A DNA stretch of 44,704 nucleotides from Oscillospiraceae bacterium (GTDB lineage: Bacteria; Bacillota; Clostridia; Oscillospirales; Oscillospiraceae): assembly GCA_017542425.1 (NCBI GenBank), contig JAFXXH010000074.1, positions 1-44,704 of the forward strand, written 5' to 3'. Below, in pieces: positions 6,243 to 14,942 of the stretch. The stretch's first letter is position 1; each line of letters opens with the position of its first letter. The position numbers were made by a program, and so were the translations under genes. A model generated the notes under the pieces. The model saw only the letters and a list, made by a program, of their open reading frames with translations. It was not told the DNA's origin and made no database searches.

Positions 6243-9200
6243 ATGAAAAAATTCACGCTTTTGCTATTTGTTTTATCGTTGCTGGCTGTGTTTTGCGCGT
6301 TTTCTGCTACTGCTGAGAATGAAGTCTCCGGCAGCCTCTCGTCTGGTTTGACCTGGACGCTCGATTCCGAAGGAACCCTGACCATCAGCGGTTCTGGATA
6401 TATAGATAGTTTTTCTTGGAATAGTGTTTCTCCTGGTCACTATATGACCCCGTGGTATGATCAGAGAGACTGCATCAAAAATCTGGTGATTGAGGAGGGG
6501 GTCACGGGCATCGGCACGGGCGCATTCTATCAATGCAGCAAGCTCACTGGTGTCTCGCTTCCGAATACCCTGACCGCTATCGGATCCATGTCATTCTACG
6601 GGTGCGCCAGTCTGCGAGGCCTGACGATCCCGGGGACTGTGTCTTTCATCGGCAATAATGCATTCAACTCCACCTCTCTCCGGACCGTTGCTATCCCTTC
6701 CGGGATTACTTCAATTTCATCGAGGGCTTTTTATAATTGCAGCAGTCTTGTCAGCGTATCGATCCCGAAAAGCGTGACGACGATTGAGTGGGGAGCGTTT
6801 GATTACTGTGACAGTCTGAAGACGGTCTATTATCAGGGCAGTGATTCTCAGTGGAGAAGTGTCAATATCGTGACTAAGCTGTCTTCAAATGACTATAACG
6901 GTGACAGCAACAAGCCTGTCCGCATTGCTTCCAAAATCTACGGGTGCATCTTTCAGGATGACGCCGTTTACGCCAAGATATATTCATACTCCACCAACCT
7001 GGCACTGATTCGATCTATGAGCACGGGGGCCGCTTTTTCCATTCCAGCAACCGTGGAGGATCAGCCTGTCACGAAACTCTCCGACTATGCGTTCAGCGGT
7101 TGCCTTCATCTTGAGGAGATAACTGTACCGGACAGCATCAACACGCTGGGAACCGGCATTTTCTACGGCTGCAACAACCTGAGAAGTGTCAGAATACTCG
7201 GAGGGATCAAATCAATCCCGGAGTTCACGTTCTATTGTTGCGGCAGTCTGGAAAGCGTGGAGTTTTCCGGGACTATCTCATCCATTGGCGAAAGTGCCTT
7301 TTACCATTGCAGCAGCCTGCTCAGCTATGAAAACCTGAAACATGTCAGTTCGTTCCGGAAGAATGCGTTTTCCGGATGCAGCTCGCTCAGCGGGGAGCTA
7401 ACTTTGGAAAATGTGAGCACGATCGAGGAGAGCGCGTTTTCCGGATGCAGCAGTCTGACAGCCCTGTCGATTCAGAACAACAAGCTGAATAGAATCGGTG
7501 CGTCTGCATTCTCAGGCTGTATCGGCCTGACAGAGGTGACGCTGCCTAAAAGCCTAACAGGTTACGGAAATAACGCATTTGCCGACTGTGAGGGCCTGAT
7601 GCGTGTTTCAATCAGTGATATCGAAACCTGGTGCAAAAGCGCCTTCGAAAACGCCTCTGCGAATCCTCTTTCCTACGCCCACGACCTGTATCTGAATGGA
7701 GAACTACTTACGGAATTGGTCATCCCGGACACGGTTTACAGCATCGGGAACTATGTCTTTTTCGGATGTAGCTCCTTAACAAAGCTGACCATTCCCTGCA
7801 CCAAGGAAAACCTGGAATCGGAGATACCATACTATAACGGTCTCAATTCCATTGGAAACTATGCGTTTTACGGCTGCAGCGGCCTGACGGAACTGGAGTT
7901 ACCGGAAAGTCTGACCACTATCGGCGCATACGCGTTTTGCGGATGCAGCGGCCTTTCCGAGCTGAATATCCGATACGAAAAGATCGTAATCGATGGTAAT
8001 TATACGTATTATTCAGGCATTAACTCGCTTGAAAACGGTGCGTTCATGAACTGTGTCAGCCTGACAGAGCTGGTAATACCGGAGAGCGTGTCAACCATCG
8101 GAAGCAATGTGCTTTCGGGCTGCTCGTCGCTGAAGATCCTCACCATGCCATTCCGGGGCAACGGAAGTGCAGTCAGCTCATTCAGCTATTATTTCAACAC
8201 AATTCCAGAATCCCTTGAAAACGTGACGATCCTCAATGGCAGTGTCGGCACAGCATTCAGGGGCTGTAGCGGGCTGAAAAGCATCACGCTCTGCGACCCT
8301 GTTACTTCGATTGGCAACGGTATCTTTGCCGGCTGCAACAGTCTGGAGAGCCTCACGGTACCCAGACTCTCTGTAGGCGGGACCTTTAACGGATCAACGT
8401 TCGACGATACTATGCCTCTCTCTTGCTACTTTAGCGCAAGCCCGGCGGACGACCTGACGGAGGTGACAGTAATCTATTACAGTGCTCCGGGCGTCGTCAT
8501 GGATAAGATTACCCGCTATGTGCCGAATTCTCTTCGCAGCGTGACGGTTACGAAAGGCGAGATTGGCTACGGCGCATTTTGGGGCTGCTCCATGCTCCGG
8601 GAAATCCACATTCCCGAGGATGCGGAAAGCATCGGGTATTATGCCTTTTACGGGTGCAGTTTGCTTCCCGAATTCAAAATTCCGGAGGGTGTGCATGTAA
8701 TCAGGGATCGCACCTTTGAAGGATGTACCACTCTGAAGAAAGTTAGTATACCGGACGGCATCACTTCTGTCGGAGCATCGGCATTTCAGAACTGTGTCAG
8801 CCTGCGGAGCGTTTTTCTTCCGGAAAATGTCACAAGCATCGGCCAGTATGCCTTCAGTAATTGCGCGAGCCTATACTGCTTGGTGCTCCCCGCCACCCTG
8901 ACCACGGTGGCAGACAGCGCATTCTACAACGCAGGGGTAAAGGAGGTCATCTACGCCGGCAATGTTTCGATGTGGAACGCAATCTCCATCGGAAAGAATA
9001 ATGAGGCGCTGACAGCAGCAAACCGGCACCTCTGCTTCCACCGGGACGGAGACTGGATCAGCTGCCAGAAGCCGGATTCCAGCGTATGGATTCTGCAGTA
9101 TTGCGGTGACGAAGCAAGTACAGAGGTCCCGACCGCCCTGAATGACCAGAGGGTCAGCGTCATTGGAAACTATGCGTTCTACTCCTGTGAGCAGCTTGCA

Positions 9201-10580
9201 GAGATATACGTTCCGTCCGGGATCCGGGAAATCAGTCAGAACGCGTTCACCGACTCTCCTTCTCTCCAAGAGATCAGGGTTGACCGGGACAATCCTGTCT
9301 ATTCCGACGATGGGGGTGTCCTGTATGACAAAGCACAAACCAAAGTGATCAAGTGCCCAGAGGGCAAGACAGGTAATTATTCCATTCCAGTTGGTGTCGA
9401 AACCATTTCCGAAAGTGCATTTGCCGGGAGCCATTTGGAGGCCCTGTCCATTCCCGCAGGCGTCACGACGTTGAAGCGTGGGAGCTTTGACAAATGCGCC
9501 TTGAAAAAGATTTCCTTCCCGGTCACTTTGACCTGGCCGGTTGAGGCATTCCCGTCATCAATCGAGGAAATGACAATCACTGGCGCGGGGGAGATCGGCA
9601 GTTGGCCGCAGGCGACCCACTTTACCACTGCAACGTATAAAGCACCCTGGCACATGGCTTATCAGAGTCTGAGAAAGGTCGAAATCCAGGAGGGCGTAAC
9701 TGCAATTGGCATAATGGCGTTTCAGGGCTTGCCCGTGCTGGAGGAGGTCGTTCTACCGAATACGCTGACCAAAATTGGCAATTATGCTTTTTACGAGGAC
9801 CATGCGCTGAGAACCGTGAATTTGCCGGAATCCCTGCGTACGATAGGAAACTATGCGTTTTGCCGCTGCAGAGCTCTTGAAAGCGTTTTGATTCCCACAA
9901 GACTGGAGCAGTTGGGTGCATTTGCGTTCAAGGGGTGTAGCACACTCACAAGCGCAAGTGTGCCCGGAGTCTTTTCCGATATTGACGGCGTTTTCTATGG
10001 CTGCAGCAACCTGCAGGAACTGATTATTTCCAACGGACCGTCAAGCATCAAAGACACGGAGCATTCGTCTTCCATCCATGAAGGGGATGCTGAGCAGCCC
10101 GGTGCATTCGCTGGCTGCGAGAATTTGAAAACCATCTATCTTCCGCGCAGCATCAAATCCATTTCCGCATATTCCTTCTTCTTCTGTGAAAGCCTTGAAG
10201 ATGTCTATTATTCCGGCAGTCAGAATGAGTGGGACACCGTTTTGATCGGCGAGGGAAATGAGCCGCTGACAACAGCAAACGTTCACTATGGGCAAAACGC
10301 TATGGGAAAAGTCTATGCAGAGATCAGCAGTATCCAGGCAGTGCAAGAGGGAGACCAAACAGTGTACCAGATCGGTATCTGGTGCCGGTCAAATACGACT
10401 GCCTGTGCCTATGGCGCAAGATACAGTCTGGATGGACGCTTTTTGGGTTGCACTGTCCTTCCGCTCACCCAGGGAAAGGAAACCTTTTTGATTCTTTCTG
10501 CAGAGGAAGGGACCAGACTGAGAATCATGGTGGCAAGCGATACCGTAGTGCCGCTCACGATTCCGGTGAACCTGTCTTAG
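6243..10580 (+). CDS. Giant BspA-type leucine-rich-repeat secreted protein
   Basis: A 1445-residue exported protein. The N-terminal signal peptide (MKKFTLLLFVLSLLAVF, then a small-residue stretch ending SATA) suggests cleavage near residue 25. Nearly all the rest is Treponema-type LRR_5 repeats of about 23 residues (pattern IGxxAFxxCSSLxxVxIPxSV), dozens of copies, interrupted by short non-repeat blocks. About 90 C-terminal residues form a different beta-rich domain. No LPXTG motif or C-terminal membrane anchor is seen. I chose ATG 6243 because GGAG is eight bases upstream, rather than the in-frame GTG at 6234. G+C and codon use differ from the neighbours. BspA-like proteins bind host or microbial surfaces; that role here is inference. 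Confidence 0.93.
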   Translation: MKKFTLLLFVLSLLAVFCAFSATAENEVSGSLSSGLTWTLDSEGTLTISGSGYIDSFSWNSVSPGHYMTPWYDQRDCIKNLVIEEGVTGIGTGAFYQCSKLTGVSLPNTLTAIGSMSFYGCASLRGLTIPGTVSFIGNNAFNSTSLRTVAIPSGITSISSRAFYNCSSLVSVSIPKSVTTIEWGAFDYCDSLKTVYYQGSDSQWRSVNIVTKLSSNDYNGDSNKPVRIASKIYGCIFQDDAVYAKIYSYSTNLALIRSMSTGAAFSIPATVEDQPVTKLSDYAFSGCLHLEEITVPDSINTLGTGIFYGCNNLRSVRILGGIKSIPEFTFYCCGSLESVEFSGTISSIGESAFYHCSSLLSYENLKHVSSFRKNAFSGCSSLSGELTLENVSTIEESAFSGCSSLTALSIQNNKLNRIGASAFSGCIGLTEVTLPKSLTGYGNNAFADCEGLMRVSISDIETWCKSAFENASANPLSYAHDLYLNGELLTELVIPDTVYSIGNYVFFGCSSLTKLTIPCTKENLESEIPYYNGLNSIGNYAFYGCSGLTELELPESLTTIGAYAFCGCSGLSELNIRYEKIVIDGNYTYYSGINSLENGAFMNCVSLTELVIPESVSTIGSNVLSGCSSLKILTMPFRGNGSAVSSFSYYFNTIPESLENVTILNGSVGTAFRGCSGLKSITLCDPVTSIGNGIFAGCNSLESLTVPRLSVGGTFNGSTFDDTMPLSCYFSASPADDLTEVTVIYYSAPGVVMDKITRYVPNSLRSVTVTKGEIGYGAFWGCSMLREIHIPEDAESIGYYAFYGCSLLPEFKIPEGVHVIRDRTFEGCTTLKKVSIPDGITSVGASAFQNCVSLRSVFLPENVTSIGQYAFSNCASLYCLVLPATLTTVADSAFYNAGVKEVIYAGNVSMWNAISIGKNNEALTAANRHLCFHRDGDWISCQKPDSSVWILQYCGDEASTEVPTALNDQRVSVIGNYAFYSCEQLAEIYVPSGIREISQNAFTDSPSLQEIRVDRDNPVYSDDGGVLYDKAQTKVIKCPEGKTGNYSIPVGVETISESAFAGSHLEALSIPAGVTTLKRGSFDKCALKKISFPVTLTWPVEAFPSSIEEMTITGAGEIGSWPQATHFTTATYKAPWHMAYQSLRKVEIQEGVTAIGIMAFQGLPVLEEVVLPNTLTKIGNYAFYEDHALRTVNLPESLRTIGNYAFCRCRALESVLIPTRLEQLGAFAFKGCSTLTSASVPGVFSDIDGVFYGCSNLQELIISNGPSSIKDTEHSSSIHEGDAEQPGAFAGCENLKTIYLPRSIKSISAYSFFFCESLEDVYYSGSQNEWDTVLIGEGNEPLTTANVHYGQNAMGKVYAEISSIQAVQEGDQTVYQIGIWCRSNTTACAYGARYSLDGRFLGCTVLPLTQGKETFLILSAEEGTRLRIMVASDTVVPLTIPVNLS

Positions 10581-10765
10581 CGCATAGTGTGGATAGGCGA
10601 AAGTAACAAATACTCCAGGCTGTATCCCAAATTTTAGCGAAAAGGCAGAATTGTGGCGAAAAATTGGGCGATATGGATTGGCGAGGCGGCAATAGCCGCC
10701 CGCAATAACCCCGATATAGGCGGGAAACAGAACGCGTGTCAAGGGCGGGTTTCTGCAATTCGGGG

Positions 10766-10798
10766 ATCCTGTTCCCGACCATGAAGCCGCTGGAGTGA
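10766..10798 (+). pseudogene. Displaced original 3' end of lysS
   Basis: Read in one frame this stretch encodes ILFPTMKPLE and a stop codon, matching the LysS C-terminus ILFPTMKPLSD encoded at 5971-6006. It retains the G/C-ending codons typical of this genome and is followed by the hairpin at 10813-10838. It has no start of its own. It is best read as the ancestral lysS end pushed 4.8 kb downstream by the insertion. Confidence 0.8.
10770..10791 (+). repeat. attR-like copy
   Basis: Second copy of the 22-base boundary repeat, starting TGTTCCCGAC, inside the displaced lysS end. It differs from the left copy at three wobble positions. Confidence 0.7.
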
Positions 10799-10812
10799 GT
10801 CCAAGCAGAAAA

Positions 10813-10838
10813 GAGCCTGCCGCTTTCCCGGCAGGCTC
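10813..10838 (+). terminator. Displaced greA-lysS terminator hairpin
   Basis: Perfect 10-base arms GAGCCTGCCG/CGGCAGGCTC with a 6-base loop lie 14 bases after the ancestral lysS stop. The following T-run is weak and late (TTTT about 12 bases on), so intrinsic termination is uncertain. It probably served lysS before the insertion. Confidence 0.5.
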
Positions 10839-10880
10839 GCATTCTGTGGGTTTTCAGATGACAAGGAGTCTCGCAATCTC

Positions 10881-11723
10881 ATGAAACAACTGGAAACGCT
10901 GTTTTTACACACGAAGATGCGCTGGAAGACCGTGCTGCTCCTGGCCCTGGGCTGCGGGCTGGCGGTGGGGCTGTTGATGGTGCCGGAGGCGCTGGCGTCC
11001 ACGTCTTTGCAGCAGCCGGGCATCAGCTATGAGTTCTGGATCTTCATGGCCCTGTTCATCCTCCTGAACTGCGAAAAACCCTGGGAGGCGGGGGTGAAGA
11101 CCTTCGTGTTCTTCCTGATCAGCCAGCCGCTGATCTATCTGGTGCAGGTGCCCTTCAGCCCCTGGCACTGGGACCTGCTTCGCTATTATCCCCGCTGGGG
11201 CCTCATCACGCTGCTGACCCTGCCCGGCGCGGCCCTGGGCTGGTATGTCAGGAAAGAGAAATGGTACAGCGTCCTGCTGCTGGCCGTGCTGAACGTGATT
11301 TTGTGCCTGGAGCTTCCGTCCTCCGTCCGCGCACTGGCGGAGGGATTCCCGCGCTATCTCCTGTCCACGGCTTTCATCGTCTTTGAACTGGTGTTCTTCA
11401 CCCTGCTGCTGTTCAAAAACAAAAAGCTGCGCGCCCTCTCCTTCGCCCTGACCCTGGTCCTGTTGGCCGGTTCCGTCTGGGAGACGGTCTGGTTTGAACG
11501 CAACGCCACCTTTATCACGGCCGCGCAGATCGAAACCGGAACGGCCCCGTATGAACTGCTGGCGGAGCCCGAGGGGGTGCAGATCAGCGTGGAAAACAGC
11601 TTTGTCCGGGTGGAGCTGAAACAGCACGACTACCGCACGGTGGAGATCCGGCTTCGGGACGCGGCGGGGGAGATCGTTGAGATGACCCTGGACTACAGCG
11701 AGGAGGGGACGCGCTGGCGCTGA
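10881..11723 (+). CDS. Polytopic membrane protein of unknown function
   Basis: I do not recognise the family. The 280-residue product starts with a short basic segment and about six hydrophobic helices (around residues 17-34, 49-62, 70-87, 105-122, 127-145, 160-178 and 184-200). A hydrophilic, beta-prone C-terminal region of about 75 residues follows, containing several Glu-Val/Arg strands (VQISVENSFVRVELKQHDYR). It stands alone between the displaced lysS hairpin and a terminator at 11813-11849. Only a membrane location can be supported. Confidence 0.7.
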   Translation: MKQLETLFLHTKMRWKTVLLLALGCGLAVGLLMVPEALASTSLQQPGISYEFWIFMALFILLNCEKPWEAGVKTFVFFLISQPLIYLVQVPFSPWHWDLLRYYPRWGLITLLTLPGAALGWYVRKEKWYSVLLLAVLNVILCLELPSSVRALAEGFPRYLLSTAFIVFELVFFTLLLFKNKKLRALSFALTLVLLAGSVWETVWFERNATFITAAQIETGTAPYELLAEPEGVQISVENSFVRVELKQHDYRTVEIRLRDAAGEIVEMTLDYSEEGTRWR

Positions 11724-11812
11724 GAGGGAGCGGACACGCGAACCGAAAAAAGCGGCGGCTGCCCTTCGTGTAAACAGACGAAACGTACAAAAGCAAAATC
11801 AAGCGCACCCCG

Positions 11813-11849
11813 GACAGCCGCAGACGCCACCGATCTGCGGCTGTCTTTT
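11813..11849 (+). terminator. Intrinsic terminator
   Basis: Perfect 12-base arms GACAGCCGCAGA/TCTGCGGCTGTC (11813-11824, 11834-11845) with a 9-base loop, followed by TTTT. It ends the membrane-protein transcript about 90 bases after its stop and isolates the Fic gene. Confidence 0.85.
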
Positions 11850-11870
11850 CCGGCGGGCGTTGCAGCGCAC

Positions 11871-11917
11871 TTGAAAAATGGGGAACTTTGTGCTATAACA
11901 GAAACATAAAAGTTCCC
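11871..11917 (+). promoter_or_regulatory. Fic-gene promoter with dyad operator
   Basis: TTGAAA (11871-11876), a 17-base spacer and TATAAC (11894-11899) form a sigma-A promoter. A perfect inverted repeat, GGGAACTTT (11881-11889) and AAAGTTCCC (11909-11917), spans the -10 box. This is a classic position for a repressor operator; alternatively it forms a hairpin in the leader. The regulator is not identifiable. Confidence 0.65.
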
Positions 11918-11931
11918 TACAGGAGGAGACC

Positions 11932-12870
11932 ATGCAGGACATTTTTCCTCAAATCCAGGAGTTGCTCCATCAGAGGGCAGACGTTCAGGCCAGACTGAAT
12001 CTGCTTCCTTATGACGGCAGTCCCGAGATCAAGGAGCGGGATGGCAAGAAATATCTTTATATCCGCAAAAGGATCGCAAGCAGACTCACTTCCACTTACG
12101 TTGGAGCATATTCCGATGAATTGTATCAGCTGCTGCTCCGAACTGCCCGGGAAGGCAGAGAACTGAAAAAGCACATCCGAAGACTGGATAAGGAACTTGC
12201 GCAGCTGGGATACACGGATGCCGAGCTGACAACCAGGGTACAGCTGAACCTGGATTTTGCCAGATCGAATCTGAAATCCACCATTTACGATCAGGCCGTC
12301 CTGGAAGGCGTTGCAACGACCTTCCCCCAGACGGAGGACATTCTCGAAAACGGCAAGGTCATCGGGATGTCGGCCTCCGACGTGCAGAAGATCCTGAATC
12401 TGAAACACGCATGGGAGTTCGTGCTGGACAGAGATGTGATCAGCTACCCGACGGATTATTCCATCCTTTGCCATATCGCAAAGCTGGTAAATGAAGGATT
12501 CTATCAGGATGGGGGGCGGATACGCGGCGTCCCGGTTACGATCGGCGGTACGAGCTATATCCCGCCGCTTCCGATTGAAAGCGTGGTCAAGGAGCAGCTT
12601 GCGGCGATCCTTGAGGAGACCATGCCGCCGGAGGAAAAAGCCATCGCGCTGTGCCTGTACTGCATGAAAACGCAGATTTTCAACGACGGCAACAAGCGGG
12701 CGTCCGTGATTTTTGCGAACCACTATCTGATCTCTCATGGCGCGGGGATGCTTATCATCCCTGAGAAAGAGGTGCCCGCGTTCAAGCGGCTTCTGGTTGC
12801 CTATTATGAGGGGCGGGATCAGGGCGAGATTCAGGAGTTTATGAGAACCATGTGCATCCGAACGTTCTAA
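11932..12870 (+). CDS. Fic-domain protein with Gln in place of the catalytic His
   Basis: A 312-residue Fic/DOC-family protein. Fic enzymes usually transfer AMP or another nucleotide-derived group to a protein hydroxyl. The N-terminal half is helical and charged, followed by an IYDQAVLEG segment that resembles, but lacks the Ser/Thr of, the (S/T)xxxE(G/N) inhibitory motif. The core motif reads QIFNDGNKR at residues 248-256, where HxFx(D/E)GN(G/K)R is expected. The anion-binding DGNKR is intact but the general-base His is Gln, and the second Arg of the long motif is absent. Such proteins may be inactive, use other chemistry, or serve as regulators. The gene has its own promoter with an overlapping dyad, strong AGGAGG, and lower G+C than its neighbours, suggesting transfer. 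No antitoxin-like partner is adjacent. Confidence 0.85.
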   Translation: MQDIFPQIQELLHQRADVQARLNLLPYDGSPEIKERDGKKYLYIRKRIASRLTSTYVGAYSDELYQLLLRTAREGRELKKHIRRLDKELAQLGYTDAELTTRVQLNLDFARSNLKSTIYDQAVLEGVATTFPQTEDILENGKVIGMSASDVQKILNLKHAWEFVLDRDVISYPTDYSILCHIAKLVNEGFYQDGGRIRGVPVTIGGTSYIPPLPIESVVKEQLAAILEETMPPEEKAIALCLYCMKTQIFNDGNKRASVIFANHYLISHGAGMLIIPEKEVPAFKRLLVAYYEGRDQGEIQEFMRTMCIRTF

Positions 12871-12886
12871 AGCGCGACAGACGCCC

Positions 12887-12939
12887 TTGCATTTTCGACG
12901 GACTGTGCTATACTGGATTTCCGATTCGGGTATCCCGAA
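12887..12939 (+). promoter_or_regulatory. Antiporter promoter and small palindrome
   Basis: TTGCAT (12887-12892), a 16-base spacer and TATACT (12909-12914) lie about 60 bases before the antiporter gene. A short perfect palindrome, TTCGGG-TAT-CCCGAA (12925-12939), follows near the expected start of transcription and could be an operator. Confidence 0.55.
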
Positions 12940-12972
12940 CCATGCCGACTCTGAAAGAAGGAACAACACCAA

Positions 12973-14289
12973 ATGCGCATCCTGCTTGCCACTGCCTTTG
13001 CCCTGTTTGCCGGGCTGATGATGACCCGCGTGTTCAAATATCTGCACCTCCGCTTTCCCGACGTGACCGCCTTTCTGATCGCCGGGGTGCTGGTGGGACC
13101 CTTCTGCCTGGGGGCTTTGGGCCTGCCGGGGCTGGGCTTTGCCTCCATGGAGGAGCTGGGACAGGTGGCGGTGCTGTCCAACGTGGCCCTGGGCTTTATC
13201 GCCTTTGACATCGGCAACGAGTTCCGCCTGGCCCAGCTGCGCAGCACGGGCCGGACCGCCACCGTCATCGGCATTGCCCAGGCGCTGTTCACCAGCCTGC
13301 TGGTGGACGCGGCGCTGATCGGCCTGTACTTCCTGGTGGGGCCGGAGACGCTGCCCCTGCCCGTGGCCGTCACCCTGGGGGCCATTGCCGCCGCCACGGC
13401 CCCGGCGGCCACGCTGATGGTGGTGCGCCAGTACAAGGCCAAGGGCCCGGTCACCAGTCTGCTGCTGCCCATCGTCGCCCTGGACGACGCGGTGGGCCTG
13501 GTGATCTTCGCCGTATCCATCGGCGTAGCGGGGGCCATCGAGGGCGGCAGCCTGAACGCCGTCAGCGTGGTGCTGAACCCCCTGCTGGAGATCCTCTGCT
13601 CCCTGCTGCTGGGGGCCGGGATGGGCGCGCTTTTGACCTGGCTGGAGAAGATCTTCTTCTCCAACTCCAACCGCCTGTCCCTGACCATCGCCTTTGTGGT
13701 GATGACCATCGCCCTGAGTTCCGTGCGCATCCCCCTGGGGGGCGGGGTGGAGATCGCCTTTTCCTCCCTGCTGGTGTGCATGATGCTGGGGACCATGTTC
13801 TGCAACCTGAGCGAATATTCCGCCGACATCATGAACCGCTCGTCCAAGTGGACGGCCCCGCTGTATGCGGTGTTCTTCGTCCTGTCCGGCGCGCAGCTGG
13901 ATCTGGGCGTGTTCCGCTATCCGCTGGTCATCCTGATCGGCGTGGTGTACATCCTGGTCCGCTGCCTGGGCAAATACTTCGGCGCACGGGCCAGCAGCGC
14001 CCTGAGCGGGTGCAGCGGGACGGTACGGAAATACCTGGGAATCACCCTGTTCCCCCAGGCCGGCGTGGCCCTGGGCATGGTGGTCAGCGCCCAGGCGCTG
14101 GGGCCGGCCTACGGCGGCGTCATCCGCAACATCGTTTTGTTCAGCGTGCTGATCTATGAGCTGGTGGGCCCGCTGCTGACCAAGCTTGCCCTGGAGCGGG
14201 CGGGGGAGATCACCTCCGGCGCCACGGACGCCCAGAACCGCGCCCGCTTCCAGAAAAAAGAGCGCAGGCATTCCCTTCCCCAGCGATGA
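12973..14289 (+). CDS. CPA2-family monovalent cation/proton antiporter
   Basis: A 438-residue integral membrane protein with about 12 hydrophobic helices, matching the Na+/H+ or K+/H+ exchanger domain of the CPA2 family (KefB/NapA-like). The N-terminal helix pair with PDVTAFLIAGVLVGP and the central IVALDDAVGLVIFAVS, whose paired Asp is the usual ion and proton site, are characteristic. No C-terminal RCK/TrkA-N regulatory domain is present; the protein ends in a short basic tail. It probably contributes to pH or cation homeostasis. The next gene starts 23 bases after the stop and is likely co-transcribed. Confidence 0.9.
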   Translation: MRILLATAFALFAGLMMTRVFKYLHLRFPDVTAFLIAGVLVGPFCLGALGLPGLGFASMEELGQVAVLSNVALGFIAFDIGNEFRLAQLRSTGRTATVIGIAQALFTSLLVDAALIGLYFLVGPETLPLPVAVTLGAIAAATAPAATLMVVRQYKAKGPVTSLLLPIVALDDAVGLVIFAVSIGVAGAIEGGSLNAVSVVLNPLLEILCSLLLGAGMGALLTWLEKIFFSNSNRLSLTIAFVVMTIALSSVRIPLGGGVEIAFSSLLVCMMLGTMFCNLSEYSADIMNRSSKWTAPLYAVFFVLSGAQLDLGVFRYPLVILIGVVYILVRCLGKYFGARASSALSGCSGTVRKYLGITLFPQAGVALGMVVSAQALGPAYGGVIRNIVLFSVLIYELVGPLLTKLALERAGEITSGATDAQNRARFQKKERRHSLPQR

Positions 14290-14312
14290 TTTGATAAAAG
14301 AGGTGTAAGAAG

Positions 14313-14942
14313 ATGAATCTGAAAGAAGCCTTCCGCTTCCAGAACAAGCTCCAGACCCTCCTGGACGAGGCCCAGGCCATTCTGGGCGTGGACGCCAACG
14401 TGACGCGGGTGGAGAACACCTATCTGCGCCACAAGGTCATGCCCGAGGCCGAGGACGAGACGGTGCTGGTCGCCCCCGAAACCGAGTACTATGAGCAGAT
14501 CACCGACATCGCCCGCTTCCTGCTGTATCTGCTGGAGGAGAAGACCCGGCTCTATGCCGCCATCCGCAAGGCCAAGGACAGCCTGGATCTGGACATGGAC
14601 AGCGAGGTCAGCCTGAACGCCGCCCGTCAGAGCATCGCCCGCACCTTCAAACGCATGAACGATCTGCGCAATTCCGAGCAGATCCTGTCCAACGGCGGCA
14701 CCGGCTACCGCTTCAACGCCGAGGGCAACCAGGTCACCTACCGCTGCGACGTGAAGCAGGTGACGACCATCAACTATGACCGCAAGGTCATCCGCGCCGC
14801 TCTGAGCGCCCTGAACCGCAAGGCCGACGAGACCTCCACCCGCCTGGACCTCTGTCTCGTCACCTCCACGGTGGACTACGCGCCCCCCTTCGACGTGAAC
14901 GCCAGCTTCGCCGAGGCCTTTGAGACCTTTCTGAACGCCTGA
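14313..14942 (+). CDS. Conserved-looking protein of unknown function
   Basis: A 209-residue soluble protein that I cannot assign to a named family. It is preceded by AAGAGGTG about eight bases before the ATG. The sequence is mostly helical and charged in the first 130 residues, with no signal peptide or membrane segment. The C-terminal third carries a beta-like stretch (YRFNAEGNQVTYRCDVKQV). The G/C-rich third-position pattern matches native genes, so it is probably expressed with the antiporter. No catalytic motif is visible. Confidence 0.75.
   Translation: MNLKEAFRFQNKLQTLLDEAQAILGVDANVTRVENTYLRHKVMPEAEDETVLVAPETEYYEQITDIARFLLYLLEEKTRLYAAIRKAKDSLDLDMDSEVSLNAARQSIARTFKRMNDLRNSEQILSNGGTGYRFNAEGNQVTYRCDVKQVTTINYDRKVIRAALSALNRKADETSTRLDLCLVTSTVDYAPPFDVNASFAEAFETFLNA

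Larger units (their letters stand above)
5975..10791 (+). mobile_element. Element of about 4.8 kb integrated in the lysS 3' end
   Basis: The boundaries are two 22-base att-like copies (5975-5996 and 10770-10791) that differ at three positions, all third bases of lysS codons. The left copy completes lysS with A/T-ending codons, whereas the right copy keeps the G/C-ending codons typical of this genome, followed by a stop and a hairpin. The interior carries one large gene and has visibly lower G+C than both flanks. Arm-site-like TTACGACA repeats lie just inside the left end. No integrase gene is present, so the element is either a remnant or was moved in trans. Confidence 0.72.

Noticed and set aside
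11917-14271. 784-codon open frame on the minus strand, and many similar long antisense frames opposite lysS, topA, smc, leuS and other genes
   Set aside because: They mirror the G/C-ending codon pattern of the plus-strand genes, are rich in His/Gln/Arg/Gly/Ala without any family motif, and lack ribosome sites.
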